Positions 42,187 to 54,537 of a stretch of DNA of 64,000 nucleotides are shown piece after piece. Numbering within the stretch: position 1 is the stretch's first letter; the number at the start of each line of letters is the position of its first letter. Origin of the DNA: Amycolatopsis decaplanina DSM 44594 (GTDB taxonomy: Bacteria > Actinomycetota > Actinomycetes > Mycobacteriales > Pseudonocardiaceae); NCBI RefSeq assembly GCF_000342005.1, contig NZ_AOHO01000077.1, positions 62,001 to 126,000 of the forward strand, read 5' to 3'. Both the position numbers and the translations under genes were made by a program. The notes under the pieces were generated by a model. That model worked only from the letters and a program-made list of their open reading frames with translations, was not told the origin of the DNA and did not search any database.

Positions 42187-43062
42187 ATGAAGTTCACCCT
42201 GTCGATCGCGATGAACCCGCTCGATCAGCTGGGCGAGCTCGCCCGTGCGGCCGAAGAGGCGGGTTTCTCCTCGATCGCGCTCCCGGATTCCCTGTTCTAC
42301 TCCGAAACGGTCTCCGCCGACTATCCGTACACGCCCGACGGCAGCCGCTTCTGGACCGAGGAGACCCCCTGGGCCGATCCGCTGATCGCGGCCGCCTCGA
42401 TGGGCGCGGTCACCGAACGGCTCACGTTCTACACCTCCGTGCTCAAACTGGGCTCCCGCAATCCGGTCCTGCTCGCCCGCCAGGTCAACTCGGTCGCGGC
42501 GCTGACCGGCGGCCGCTTCGGGCTCGGGCTCGGCGTCGGCTGGTCGCCGGAGGAGTTTCGCTGGTGCGGCGCACCGTACGAGAAGCGCGGCAAACGCGTG
42601 GACGAGGCCATCGAGGTGCTGCGCCTGATCCTCGACGGCGGGATGGTCGAATTCCACGGCGAGTTCTTCGACTTCGACAAGCTCCGGATGAGCCCGGCAC
42701 CGCCGTCGCGGGTGCCGTTCTACATCGGCGGTCACACCGACGTCGCTCTGCGCCGCGCCGCGCGAGTCGCCGACGGCTGGTCCTCGGCGATGATGAAGTT
42801 CGACGACCTCCGTGACACGATCGCCAAGCTGCGCGGGCTGCTCGCCGACCAGGGCCGCGCCGACGATCCCTTTGAGTACCAGGCCGTCTGCATCGACAAG
42901 TTCGGCCTCGACGGCTATCGCGAGCAGGGCGACATCGGCGTCACCGACATCATCACCATGCCGTGGGTGTTCGACGGCCTCGGTTTCGACGCCGAGGTCG
43001 GCCCGAAGCTCGATTCCATCAAGAAGTTCGGCGACGAGATCATCGCGAAGATCGGAGACTGA
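42187..43062 (+). CDS. LLM-class F420-dependent oxidoreductase
   Basis: The 291-residue protein is a luciferase-like TIM-barrel enzyme. Typical parts are LGELARAAEEAGFSSIALPD, the VTERLTFYTSVLKLGSRNPVLLARQVNSVAALTGGRFGLGLGVGW block (the F420-binding type), and VPFYIGGHTDVALRRAARVADGW. The cofactor F420 is inferred from the subfamily. It is followed three bases later by a ketosteroid-isomerase-like gene, and a KstR-type operator overlaps its promoter, so a role in steroid or sterol side-chain metabolism is likely (inference). The ATG at 42187 seems to be at the start of the transcript. Confidence 0.88.
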   Translation: MKFTLSIAMNPLDQLGELARAAEEAGFSSIALPDSLFYSETVSADYPYTPDGSRFWTEETPWADPLIAAASMGAVTERLTFYTSVLKLGSRNPVLLARQVNSVAALTGGRFGLGLGVGWSPEEFRWCGAPYEKRGKRVDEAIEVLRLILDGGMVEFHGEFFDFDKLRMSPAPPSRVPFYIGGHTDVALRRAARVADGWSSAMMKFDDLRDTIAKLRGLLADQGRADDPFEYQAVCIDKFGLDGYREQGDIGVTDIITMPWVFDGLGFDAEVGPKLDSIKKFGDEIIAKIGD

Positions 43063-43065
43063 GCC

Positions 43066-43512
43066 ATGGGTGTCGACGTCTGCTGGGATCCCGCCGCCGC
43101 GCAGCCGCCCGCGCGCCAGGCCGCGTTCCGCTCGATGACCGCCGTCACCGCCGGGGACAAGGGCGCCTGGCTCGAACTCTTCGCCGGGGACGCCGTCGTC
43201 GAGGATCCCATCGGCCCGTCGATGTTCGACGAGGAGGGCAAGGGACATCACGGGCAGGACGGAATCAGTGCCTTCTGGGACAAGACGATCGCGAACGTCG
43301 AACGCTTCCAGTTCACCATCCGCGATTCGCACGCGGCCGGTGACGAGGTCGCGAACGTCGGCACGATCACGACGTACCTGCCCGGCGGCTACCGCGTCGA
43401 CACCGACGGCGTGTTCGTCTACCGGGTGCGCGAGGACGGGCTGATCGTCTCGATGCGGGCGTTCTGGGAAACCGAACGCGCGATGGCCACCGCGAGGCAG
43501 GTCGAGGACTAG
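43066..43512 (+). CDS. Ketosteroid-isomerase-like (NTF2/SnoaL fold) protein
   Basis: The 148-residue protein has the NTF2-like cone fold: FRSMTAVTAGDKGAWLELFA, then DAVVEDPIGPSMFDEEGKGH, GISAFWDKTIANVERFQFTI and VFVYRVREDGLIVSMRAFWE. Asp residues at the usual steroid-isomerase or lyase positions (AVVEDPIG) suggest ketosteroid isomerase or a hydratase. It starts three bases after the LLM gene and so shares its KstR-like operator. The two enzymes probably act on the same steroid-type substrate. The stop overlaps the convergent sigma-factor gene by four bases. Confidence 0.82.
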   Translation: MGVDVCWDPAAAQPPARQAAFRSMTAVTAGDKGAWLELFAGDAVVEDPIGPSMFDEEGKGHHGQDGISAFWDKTIANVERFQFTIRDSHAAGDEVANVGTITTYLPGGYRVDTDGVFVYRVREDGLIVSMRAFWETERAMATARQVED

Positions 43513-44729
43513 GACCCGAGCCGTTCCGCTCGCCGGGTCAGGTACTGCTTCTCGGGTTCGCTCGCGGTCTTCCGAGCCGCCCGCAGGTAGGCCTCGCGCG
43601 CGGCGACGGCGTCCCCGGCCAGCTCCAGCAGGTGCCCGCGCACTGAGTCGAGCCGGTGGGTCTGGCTCATCCGGCTGTCGTCGTCGAGCGTGGCGAGCAG
43701 GTCGAGGCCCGCTTCGGGCCCGTTGACCTCGGCGACCGCGACGGCGCGGTTGAGCGTGACGACAGGACCGGGCGAGACCTTTTCGAGGACGTCGTAGAGC
43801 GCGAGGATCTGCGACCAGTCCGTGTCGGCCGCGGTGGCCGCCTCGTCGTGGACGGCGGCGATCGCGGCCTGCACCTGATACGGCCCGACAGGGCCCGCTT
43901 CCAAGGCACCGCTCACCAGCGAGACCCCTTCGGCGATCGTTCCCGTGTTCCAGAGCGAGCGGTCCTGCTCGGCGAGGGGGACGAGCGAGCCGTCGTCACC
44001 GGCGCGGGCGTCGCGGCGGGCGTCGGTCAGCAGCATGAGCGCGAGCAGGCCGGTGACCTCGTCTTCGTCCGGCATGAGCCGCCGGAGCAGCCTGGTCAGC
44101 CGGATCGCCTCGGCGGTCAGGTCGGCGCGGTGCAGATCGGGACCGCCGCTGGTCGTGTACCCCTCGTTGAAGATCAAGTACAGCACCTGGAGGACGACGC
44201 GGAGCCGTTCGGCGAGTTCTCCGGCCGGCGGCAGGACGAACTCGGCGCCCGCCTTCTTGATGGTCTGTTTCGCTCGGCTGATCCGCTGGGCGAGCGTCGA
44301 TTCCGGGACCAGGAACGCGTTCGCGATCTCGCCCGTGGTCAGGCCGCCTACGGCGCGCAGCGTGAGCGCGAGCTGCGATGGCGCGGACAGGGAAGGGTGA
44401 CAGCACAGGAAAAGCACGGTGAGCGTGTCGTCCGAAGTGGACGCTTCGCCCGGACCGGCCAGGTCCATGAGCGCGGAGTTCTCCTCGCGTCGTCGCCGCG
44501 CGCTCTCGCTGCGCCATTCGTCCACCAGCCGCCGCGAAGCCACGGTCGCGAGCCAGGACTTCGGACTGTCCGGGATGCCCTGCTCCGGCCATTGCTGCGC
44601 GGCCGAGAGCAGGGCTTCCTGGACGGCGTCCTCGCAGGCGTCGAACTGCCTGTGCTTGCGCACCAGCAACCCGATGACCTGCGGGGCCAGCTCCCTGAGG
44701 AGCACTTCCACCTGACGATCGTCCTTCAC
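43509..44729 (-). CDS. ECF42-type RNA polymerase sigma factor
   Basis: The 406-residue protein has an N-terminal sigma-70 region 2 (FDACEDAVQEALLSAAQQWP, WLATVASRRLVDEWR), region 4 (LTTGEIANAFLVPESTLAQRISRAKQTIKK) and a long C-terminal extension of TPR-like helices (LYLIFNEGYTTSGG, VTLNRAVAVAEVNGPEAGLD, LELAGDAVAAREAYLRAAR). This architecture defines the ECF42 group, in which the C-terminal domain modulates activity instead of an anti-sigma factor. Members usually sit beside DGPF/YCII-domain genes, but none is present here. GTG start at 44729. Convergent with the steroid-isomerase-like gene. Confidence 0.88.
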   Translation of the reverse strand: MKDDRQVEVLLRELAPQVIGLLVRKHRQFDACEDAVQEALLSAAQQWPEQGIPDSPKSWLATVASRRLVDEWRSESARRRREENSALMDLAGPGEASTSDDTLTVLFLCCHPSLSAPSQLALTLRAVGGLTTGEIANAFLVPESTLAQRISRAKQTIKKAGAEFVLPPAGELAERLRVVLQVLYLIFNEGYTTSGGPDLHRADLTAEAIRLTRLLRRLMPDEDEVTGLLALMLLTDARRDARAGDDGSLVPLAEQDRSLWNTGTIAEGVSLVSGALEAGPVGPYQVQAAIAAVHDEAATAADTDWSQILALYDVLEKVSPGPVVTLNRAVAVAEVNGPEAGLDLLATLDDDSRMSQTHRLDSVRGHLLELAGDAVAAREAYLRAARKTASEPEKQYLTRRAERLGS

Positions 44730-44810
44730 GACGCCAGTCTTACCCCATTCAGGGCGTCAGGCGACGGAAGCCCCATCAACGGAGCGGATGTTCAGTGGGC
44801 CCGGTACCGG

Positions 44811-45251
44811 TCAGACGCCCAGCCGTCGGATGAACCGGGCGCTGTGTTCGCAGCGGTCCTCGTAACCTCGCGCGCGGTAGAAGGCATGTGCGCCGGTGCG
44901 GTGGCGGGAACTGGTGACCTCCATGGTGTCGCAACCCAAACGCCGTGCCTCCGCTTCGGCCGCGGCGACCAGCTTACGTCCGATGCCCGAGCCGCGCCGG
45001 GACTCGTCCACCACCAAGGCCACGATCCGGCCGCCGGAACCCGGCCGCTCGAGCAGCGGGATCGCGACCACCGCGACGACGCCGAGCACCGTGCCGTCCG
45101 ATTCGGCGACGAACGCGGCACCTTCGGGATGACGGGACCAGCGTTCGAGCCGACCGCGCACGTCCTCCACGTCGTTGTCCGGGTAGCCCAGCTCGGCGAG
45201 GAGCGTGGTCACGGCGGGGGCGTCGGTAGTGAGGGCGTGGCGGATCTCCAT
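44811..45251 (-). CDS. GNAT-family N-acetyltransferase
   Basis: The product of about 146 residues is a GNAT domain: EIRHALTTDAPAVTTLLAEL, VLGVVAVVAIPLLERPGSGG, then the acetyl-CoA loop VDESRRGSGIGRKLVAAAEA and HAFYRARGYEDRCEHSARFI. It transfers an acetyl group to an unknown amine. ATG at 45251 has GAGG close upstream; the ATG at 45260 is in frame and also possible. Monocistronic on the minus strand between the tRNA-Pro terminator and the sigma-factor gene. Confidence 0.85.
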   Translation of the reverse strand: MEIRHALTTDAPAVTTLLAELGYPDNDVEDVRGRLERWSRHPEGAAFVAESDGTVLGVVAVVAIPLLERPGSGGRIVALVVDESRRGSGIGRKLVAAAEAEARRLGCDTMEVTSSRHRTGAHAFYRARGYEDRCEHSARFIRRLGV

Positions 45252-45406
45252 GATCCTCATTAAAGCCGAGGCTCACAGAGTGCCGGCCTGTCCAGGAAGC
45301 GGGCCGGGTGCCTCGTTCTCATGAGGTCACTGGTCCGCGGAGCGCAGACCAGACGGGGAGCATCGGGCAACCGAGCTCGAGAGCGACAGCCCTCGGATGC
45401 GCCATG

Positions 45407-45443
45407 CCGTCTTTCGGACCGGACCGGCCGGTCCGAAAGACGG
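45407..45443 (-). terminator. Terminator of tRNA-Pro
   Basis: Perfect 16-bp arms CCGTCTTTCGGACCGG (45407-45422) and CCGGTCCGAAAGACGG (45428-45443), loop of five bases, 28 bases after the tRNA-Pro 3' end on the minus strand. Nothing else is seen in the 219 bases between the GNAT gene and the tRNA. Confidence 0.78.
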
Positions 45444-45470
45444 GTGAACTCGCAGGTCGAAGACCTATGG

Positions 45471-45544
45471 TCGGGCTGACAGGATTTGAACCTGCGACCC
45501 TCCGCTCCCAAAGCGGATGCGCTACCAAGCTGCGCCACAGCCCG
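45471..45544 (-). tRNA. tRNA-Pro (anticodon UGG)
   Basis: On the minus strand CGGGCTG pairs with CAGCCCG, A73 at 45471; the D-arm is GCGCAGCTTGGTAGCGC, the anticodon loop TTTGGGA between CCGCT-type stems reads TGG, and the T-arm contains GGTTCAAATCC. CCA is not encoded. Divergent from tRNA-Gly across 84 bases. Confidence 0.95.
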
Positions 45545-45628
45545 TGACTTCCCCGATCTCCCGGGGGGTGTGCACACAGCCTAGCGGGTCACGCTAAGCT
45601 GTTTTCGCACCCGGTACTCCGGGGGCAT

Positions 45629-45702
45629 GCGGGTGTAGCTCAATGGTAGAGCCCTAGTCTTCCAAACTAGCTACGCGGGTTCGATTCCCGTCACCCGCTC
45701 CA
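45629..45702 (+). tRNA. tRNA-Gly (anticodon UCC)
   Basis: GCGGGTG pairs with CACCCGC; D-arm GCTCAATGGTAGAGC, anticodon arm CTAGTCTTCCAAACTAG with anticodon TCC, T-arm GCGGGTTCGATTCCCG, discriminator T at 45699 and an encoded CCA at 45700-45702. A rho-independent terminator follows. Confidence 0.96.
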
Positions 45703-45716
45703 CCGCTCCGAACGAG

Positions 45717-45741
45717 ACCCGCAGGCTTCTGGCCTGCGGGT
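45717..45741 (+). terminator. Rho-independent terminator of tRNA-Gly
   Basis: Arms ACCCGCAGGC (45717-45726) and GCCTGCGGGT (45732-45741) followed by TCTTTC, 14 bases beyond the tRNA end. Confidence 0.88.
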
Positions 45742-45764
45742 TCTTTCATGTCCGGACCAGCGTT

Positions 45765-45816
45765 GGTCTCGTGAGTGGCTAGGACGGTTCTAACCGTCCT
45801 AGCCACTCACGAGACC
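45765..45816. terminator. 52-bp palindrome (family A)
   Basis: Perfect 25-bp arms (45765-45789 and 45792-45816) around a CT centre. The core CTCGTGAGTGGCTAGGACGG differs from the palindrome at 34884-34933 at only two positions per arm. It is 23 bases beyond the histidine-kinase stop codon on the minus strand. Confidence 0.78.
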
Positions 45817-45839
45817 GGGCCCACAGCTCACCGCGGCCC

Positions 45840-50534
<4,695 letters not shown>

Positions 50535-50664
50535 CTGTGTCGACCCTCTCCACCACGCATGCCAAGCCATGGTCGTCGCATCAGCGTGCCATGATTCGAC
50601 CTACACTTCGAGCCAGTCCGCCCGCTCACACTGCGCTACCCGCCAGGCAGGAGGAGGTCCGGGA

Positions 50665-52242
50665 ATGGTGTCACGGCCGGCCCCGGCCTCGACGTCGCTC
50701 CCCTCGGAGTCGTCGCCGACGGCGAGCGAGGGCGCGCTGCCCGAATCCGGGCGGTTCTGGCGTGAGCTGCTCGAAGACGTCCGCGACGCGGTGCTCGTGC
50801 AGGACGTCGGTGGCGCGCTGCGCTGGTCGAACCCCGCCGCCCGGGAACTGTTCGGCGGCGGCCGCCCGATACTGACCGCCGAAGGCCCCGATGTCGGGCA
50901 TGTCGAACACACCGGCCGCCGATTCCCCGCGCGGATCCGGACGCTGCCGGGCGGCTGGCACGCGTGGACGGTGACCTCCGCGGTCGCGGCCGACGGCCCG
51001 CGCGTGGACGGCTTCCTCGCCGCTTCGGCGCCCCGGCTGGCCTCCGCGCGGGGACGGCACGGGACGGCGAAGGCGATCGCCGAGGTCGCCGCGGCCGAAC
51101 TCGCCGACTGCGTGTTCGTCCTGCTGCCGACCACCCGCGGCCGGTGGGAATGGTGGAGCTGCGATCACCGCACCAATCACGGGCACGGCCGGATCCGGCG
51201 TGTCCCCGCCCAGCTGGCGCCGGTGCTCGCCGGCACCTTCGCCTCCACCGAGGAACCCGAGGCCAAGGCCGTCCCGGAGGAAGAGGTCGCGACGCTGCCC
51301 GCGATCGTCGCGGAACGGCTCGCCGTCCATCCGTCGGTGACCGTGGTCTCACTGGGGTTCGACGGCGGCGCCGGGGTCACCGGCGCGGTGGTGCTCGGCA
51401 GGCGCGGCGCGCCCGCGTTCGGCGAGGACCACCCGCGCGCGGTGACCGAGTTCGCCCGCGCGGCCGGGACGGCGCTGGCGAACGCGCACCGCTACGCCCG
51501 CCAGGAAGAGGCCACGCGCGGTCTGGAGACCACGCTGCGCCCGACGCCGCCCCCGGAGGTCCACGGCGTCAAGTTCGACGTCTGGTACGAGCCGTCGGGA
51601 GGCCTGCTCGATGTCGGCGGAGACTTCTACGACGTCCTGCCGCGCGAGGGCGGCGGGGCGATGTTCGTCCTCGGTGACGTTTGTGGAAAGGGCGCCGAGG
51701 CGGCCGCGCTCACCGGCCGGGTCCGGCAGACCCTCGCCGCGCTCGGCCTCGTCGAGCACGACAACACGACGTTGCTGAGCCTGCTCAACTCCCTGCTCAT
51801 CACCGGCGGCAGTGGCCGGTTCGCCACGCTGGTGCTCGGTTCGGTGCAGGCGGCCGAAGACGGTCTCGACGTCACCTTGGCCTCCGGCGGGCATCCCGCG
51901 CCGCTGGTGGTGCGCCGCCGCGGCGGGGTCGACGAGATCACCCTGCCCGGCACCCTGGTCGGGATCTCCCCGCAGGCCCGGTTCGCCGAGACGGCCATCC
52001 GCCTGGCCGAGGGCGACGTCTGCCTGCTCTACACGGACGGGATCACCGAAGCGCGTCACCACGAGCGGCCGTCGGACCTGTTCGGGGACGAACGGCTGCG
52101 TGAACTGCTGACCGGTTGCCAGGGGCTGTCCGGTCGCGAGGTGGTCGCCAGGGTCCGCTCCGCGGTGCGGGAGTGGCTCGGCAGCGGGACGCACGACGAC
52201 ATCGCCGTCCTCGCGATAGAGGCGTCACGACCCGTTCAGTAG
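50665..52242 (+). CDS. SpoIIE-type PP2C serine phosphatase with PAS and GAF regions
   Basis: The 525-residue protein has a PAS-like N terminus (FWRELLEDVRDAVLVQDVGG, then LRWSNPAARELFG), a GAF-like middle (about residues 130-290) and a C-terminal SpoIIE/RsbU phosphatase domain from about residue 298: DVGGDFYDVLPREGGGAMFV, GDVCGKGAEAAALTG, TLASGGHPAPLVVRR, LYTDGITEARH and GTHDDIAVLAIEA; the metal-binding Asp residues are intact. Such phosphatases act on anti-anti-sigma factors in partner-switching stress responses. GGAGGAGGTCC precedes the ATG at 50665. It is divergent from the HAMP-array kinase (130 bp between starts), so the pair likely forms one signalling module. Its end overlaps the topoisomerase gene by 18 bases. 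Confidence 0.9.
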   Translation: MVSRPAPASTSLPSESSPTASEGALPESGRFWRELLEDVRDAVLVQDVGGALRWSNPAARELFGGGRPILTAEGPDVGHVEHTGRRFPARIRTLPGGWHAWTVTSAVAADGPRVDGFLAASAPRLASARGRHGTAKAIAEVAAAELADCVFVLLPTTRGRWEWWSCDHRTNHGHGRIRRVPAQLAPVLAGTFASTEEPEAKAVPEEEVATLPAIVAERLAVHPSVTVVSLGFDGGAGVTGAVVLGRRGAPAFGEDHPRAVTEFARAAGTALANAHRYARQEEATRGLETTLRPTPPPEVHGVKFDVWYEPSGGLLDVGGDFYDVLPREGGGAMFVLGDVCGKGAEAAALTGRVRQTLAALGLVEHDNTTLLSLLNSLLITGGSGRFATLVLGSVQAAEDGLDVTLASGGHPAPLVVRRRGGVDEITLPGTLVGISPQARFAETAIRLAEGDVCLLYTDGITEARHHERPSDLFGDERLRELLTGCQGLSGREVVARVRSAVREWLGSGTHDDIAVLAIEASRPVQ

Positions 52243-53232
52243 CCGCACCACCGCCCGCTCCACGATGTCGCGGGCCTCGTCGGGGCCGGTCGCCTTCGCG
52301 GCTCGCCGCACCGCGCGTCCGACGGTCCGGTCCCGCCGGTACGCCTCGATCACCCGTGGGTCCACATAGGACCGTCGCGCCACGGCGGGCGTGTTGCCCA
52401 GCCCTTCGGCCACTTCGGTCATCACGGCCTTCTCGACCCGCTTCAATCCTCGTTCGCTGGAAGGTTTTTCTGTGTCCGCGAAGGCCGAAGCGGCCAGGAC
52501 GGTGGCGTTCCAGGTGCGCAGGTCCTTGGCGGTGAAGCCCTCGCCCACGAGTTCACGGAGCCGTTCGTTGATGTCGTCGGCCTTCACCTCGTGCCAGCCC
52601 GCGCTGTTGCGGTACGCGAGCAGACGGACGTTTCCGCCCCGCGCCCGGCGCAGGGACCGGACCAACCGCACCAGCGCCTCGTCCCGCAACCGGACCTTGC
52701 GCTGGATCCCGTGCTTGGCCGGATAGTCGCAGACCAGGCATTCGTCGCGGAGCTCGACGTGCTCGCACAGCAACGTCGCCACCCCGTGCGTGCCGTGCTC
52801 GTCGGCGTAACTTTCGCCGCCGGTGCGGAAGACCCCGAGGTCGATCATGCGCAGCGCGCCGGCGAGCACGCGTTCCCGCTTCAGGCCACGCGAGTCGAGA
52901 TCCTCTCGGACCGCTTCGCGCAGCTTGGGCAGCTTCCGTGCCAGCGCGAGGACGCGCTCGTGTTTCTCCTCGTCACGGGCACGCCGCCATTCCCCGTGGT
53001 AGAGATACTGTTTCCGCCCGGCGTCGTCGACCCCGACGGCCTGGATGTGGGCGTTCTCGTGCGGGGAGATCCACACGCGCCGCCACGCGGGCGGGATCGC
53101 CAGCGCGGTGATCCGTTCGATCGTGTCCGGGTCCTTGAGCGGTTCGCCGTCCGGGGTCATGTAGCCGAAGCCCCGGCCTCTTCGCCGCCTCCGGATGCCG
53201 GGGGACCCGAGGTCCGCTCGCCGAAGTCGCAT
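52225..53232 (-). CDS. DNA topoisomerase IB (eukaryote/poxvirus-like)
   Basis: The 335-residue enzyme opens with MRLRRADLGSPGIRRRRRGR, typical of bacterial topoisomerase IB, and contains LAIPPAWRRVWISPHENAHIQAVGVDDAGRKQYLYH, the catalytic Arg in GVFRTGGESYADEHGTHGVATL, a Lys/His region (TAKDLRTWNATVLAA) and the nucleophile Tyr in ARRSYVDPRVIEAY. It relaxes supercoils through a 3'-phosphotyrosine bond. I chose the ATG at 53232 because it starts the conserved sequence; ATGs at 53265 and 53271 are also in frame. Convergent overlap with the phosphatase gene, and divergent from the PfpI gene by about 100 bp. Confidence 0.9.
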   Translation of the reverse strand: MRLRRADLGSPGIRRRRRGRGFGYMTPDGEPLKDPDTIERITALAIPPAWRRVWISPHENAHIQAVGVDDAGRKQYLYHGEWRRARDEEKHERVLALARKLPKLREAVREDLDSRGLKRERVLAGALRMIDLGVFRTGGESYADEHGTHGVATLLCEHVELRDECLVCDYPAKHGIQRKVRLRDEALVRLVRSLRRARGGNVRLLAYRNSAGWHEVKADDINERLRELVGEGFTAKDLRTWNATVLAASAFADTEKPSSERGLKRVEKAVMTEVAEGLGNTPAVARRSYVDPRVIEAYRRDRTVGRAVRRAAKATGPDEARDIVERAVVRLLNGS

Positions 53233-53331
53233 ACGCGGCGGATACCCGACGTGATCGCGGTTCATACCCATGGTTCGCCGGTGCCGGTCCGGGGTAGTCC
53301 GAGAGCGGACGACGACCTCAGGAGGGAACCC

Positions 53332-53874
53332 ATGGCGACATCGCTGAACGGACGCCGCGTGGCCATCCTCGCCGCGGACGGCGTGGAACAGGTCGAATTG
53401 GTCGAACCGCGCAAGGCGGTCACCGACGCCGGGGCGAAGGCCGAAGTCGTCTCGCTGGAACCGGGCGAGATCCAGGCCATGAACGGCGACATCGACAAGG
53501 CGGACAAGTTCACCGTGGACCGGGTCGTCAAGGACGTCACGGTCGACGACTTCGACGCGCTCGTGCTGCCCGGCGGCACGATGAATCCGGACAATCTGCG
53601 CGCGGACGAGAACGCGGTCCGCTTCGTGCGCGACTTCGTGAACAGCGGCAAGCCGGTCGGGGTCATCTGTCACGGGCCGTGGACGCTCGTCGAGGCCGAC
53701 GTCGTCCGCGGCCGCACGCTCACGTCGTACCCCAGCGTGCGCACCGACATCCGCAACGCCGGCGGCACCGTCGTCGACCAGGAGGTCGTCAACGACAACG
53801 GCCTGATCTCCAGCCGGAATCCCGGCGATCTGCCCGCGTTCTGCGCCGCGATCGTGGCCGGATTCGCCGAATAA
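53332..53874 (+). CDS. DJ-1/PfpI family protein
   Basis: A 180-residue glutamine-amidotransferase-like protein: RRVAILAADGVEQVELVEPR, the acidic Glu of EQVELVEP, ALVLPGGTMNPDNLR, the nucleophile elbow GVICHGPWTLVEADVV with catalytic Cys in ICHGP, and LTSYPSVRTDIRNAGG. PfpI-type proteins are intracellular stress proteins with protease, glyoxalase or deglycase activity reported for different members. AGGAGGGAACCC precedes the ATG. It is divergent from topoisomerase IB and near the stress-signalling pair, which suits stress induction. Confidence 0.92.
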   Translation: MATSLNGRRVAILAADGVEQVELVEPRKAVTDAGAKAEVVSLEPGEIQAMNGDIDKADKFTVDRVVKDVTVDDFDALVLPGGTMNPDNLRADENAVRFVRDFVNSGKPVGVICHGPWTLVEADVVRGRTLTSYPSVRTDIRNAGGTVVDQEVVNDNGLISSRNPGDLPAFCAAIVAGFAE

Positions 53875-53932
53875 AAGAGTGGCGCGCGTCACATTACTGA
53901 GGGATCGTGGTGGCGGAGAAGGAGGTGCCGCG

Positions 53933-54109
53933 ATGACCGTGCATGCCAGACGCTACGGACGTTGGTGCCGTGAGCATTTCGAGGCCGAGCACGAGCCGGA
54001 CCGAAAGCGGCCCGCGGAGGCCACAGCCGCCCCGGAGGTCGCCGACGCCCAGGCCGAGCAGGCCCAGGCCGGCGACGCCCCGAACGGGAAACCGGGCTCG
54101 CTCAGCTGA
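53933..54109 (+). CDS. Small hypothetical charged protein
   Basis: A 58-residue product, MTVHARRYGRWCREHFEAEH followed by a Lys/Arg/Glu/Ala-rich region and a Gly/Ser end. The AAGGAGGTGCCGCG before the ATG at 53933 is an excellent ribosome-binding site, so translation is likely. It lies 58 bases after the PfpI gene and may be co-transcribed with it. No domain; probably mostly disordered. The end overlaps the convergent membrane gene by eight bases. Confidence 0.6.
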   Translation: MTVHARRYGRWCREHFEAEHEPDRKRPAEATAAPEVADAQAEQAQAGDAPNGKPGSLS

Positions 54110-54488
54110 GCGTTCGCCGGTACCAGACCCGCTTCGGGCCGGGGAGGCCGATCCGCGACACCAGATCGGTCACCACGCCGCCGATGATCAGCCACAGCAG
54201 CGCGGCGAGACCGTCGTTGAACAGGGTGCGCAATTTGAGGCCCTCCGGGGTGAACAGGTTGCGCAGTCCGAGCGAGACACCGCGTGACCACTGGTCGATC
54301 AGCTGCGCGAACCCGTTCCCCGGGTTGGCTTCGCCGAACACCAGCAGGATGTGCACGATCAGCACCAGCGCGAAGATCCAGCACACGGCGTGGACCAGGG
54401 CGTTGATGACCCGCACGGCGCGGATCCTGGCGGGCGTCTGCTCGACGATCTCTTCCTGAGGCTCACGCGGGTCGTTGATGTAGGTCAT
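54102..54488 (-). CDS. Hypothetical membrane protein with two or three helices
   Basis: The 128-residue protein has a cytoplasmic N terminus (DPREPQEEIVEQTPARIRAV), a long hydrophobic stretch (VINALVHAVCWIFALVLIVHILLVF) and a second membrane segment (FNDGLAALLWLIIGGVVTDL), then a basic tail GPKRVWYRRTLS. The segment between them (NPGNGFAQLIDQWSRGVSLG) resembles periplasmic loops of YGGT-like proteins. Function unknown. GTG/ATG start near 54488 fits. It is 49 bases downstream of the Ser/Thr kinase gene on the same strand and may be its operon partner or target. Confidence 0.65.
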   Translation of the reverse strand: MTYINDPREPQEEIVEQTPARIRAVRVINALVHAVCWIFALVLIVHILLVFGEANPGNGFAQLIDQWSRGVSLGLRNLFTPEGLKLRTLFNDGLAALLWLIIGGVVTDLVSRIGLPGPKRVWYRRTLS

Positions 54489-54537
54489 CGCGGTCTCCCA
54501 TCATCGTCCACAGTGGACCCCCTGACTGCGCGGTCGC

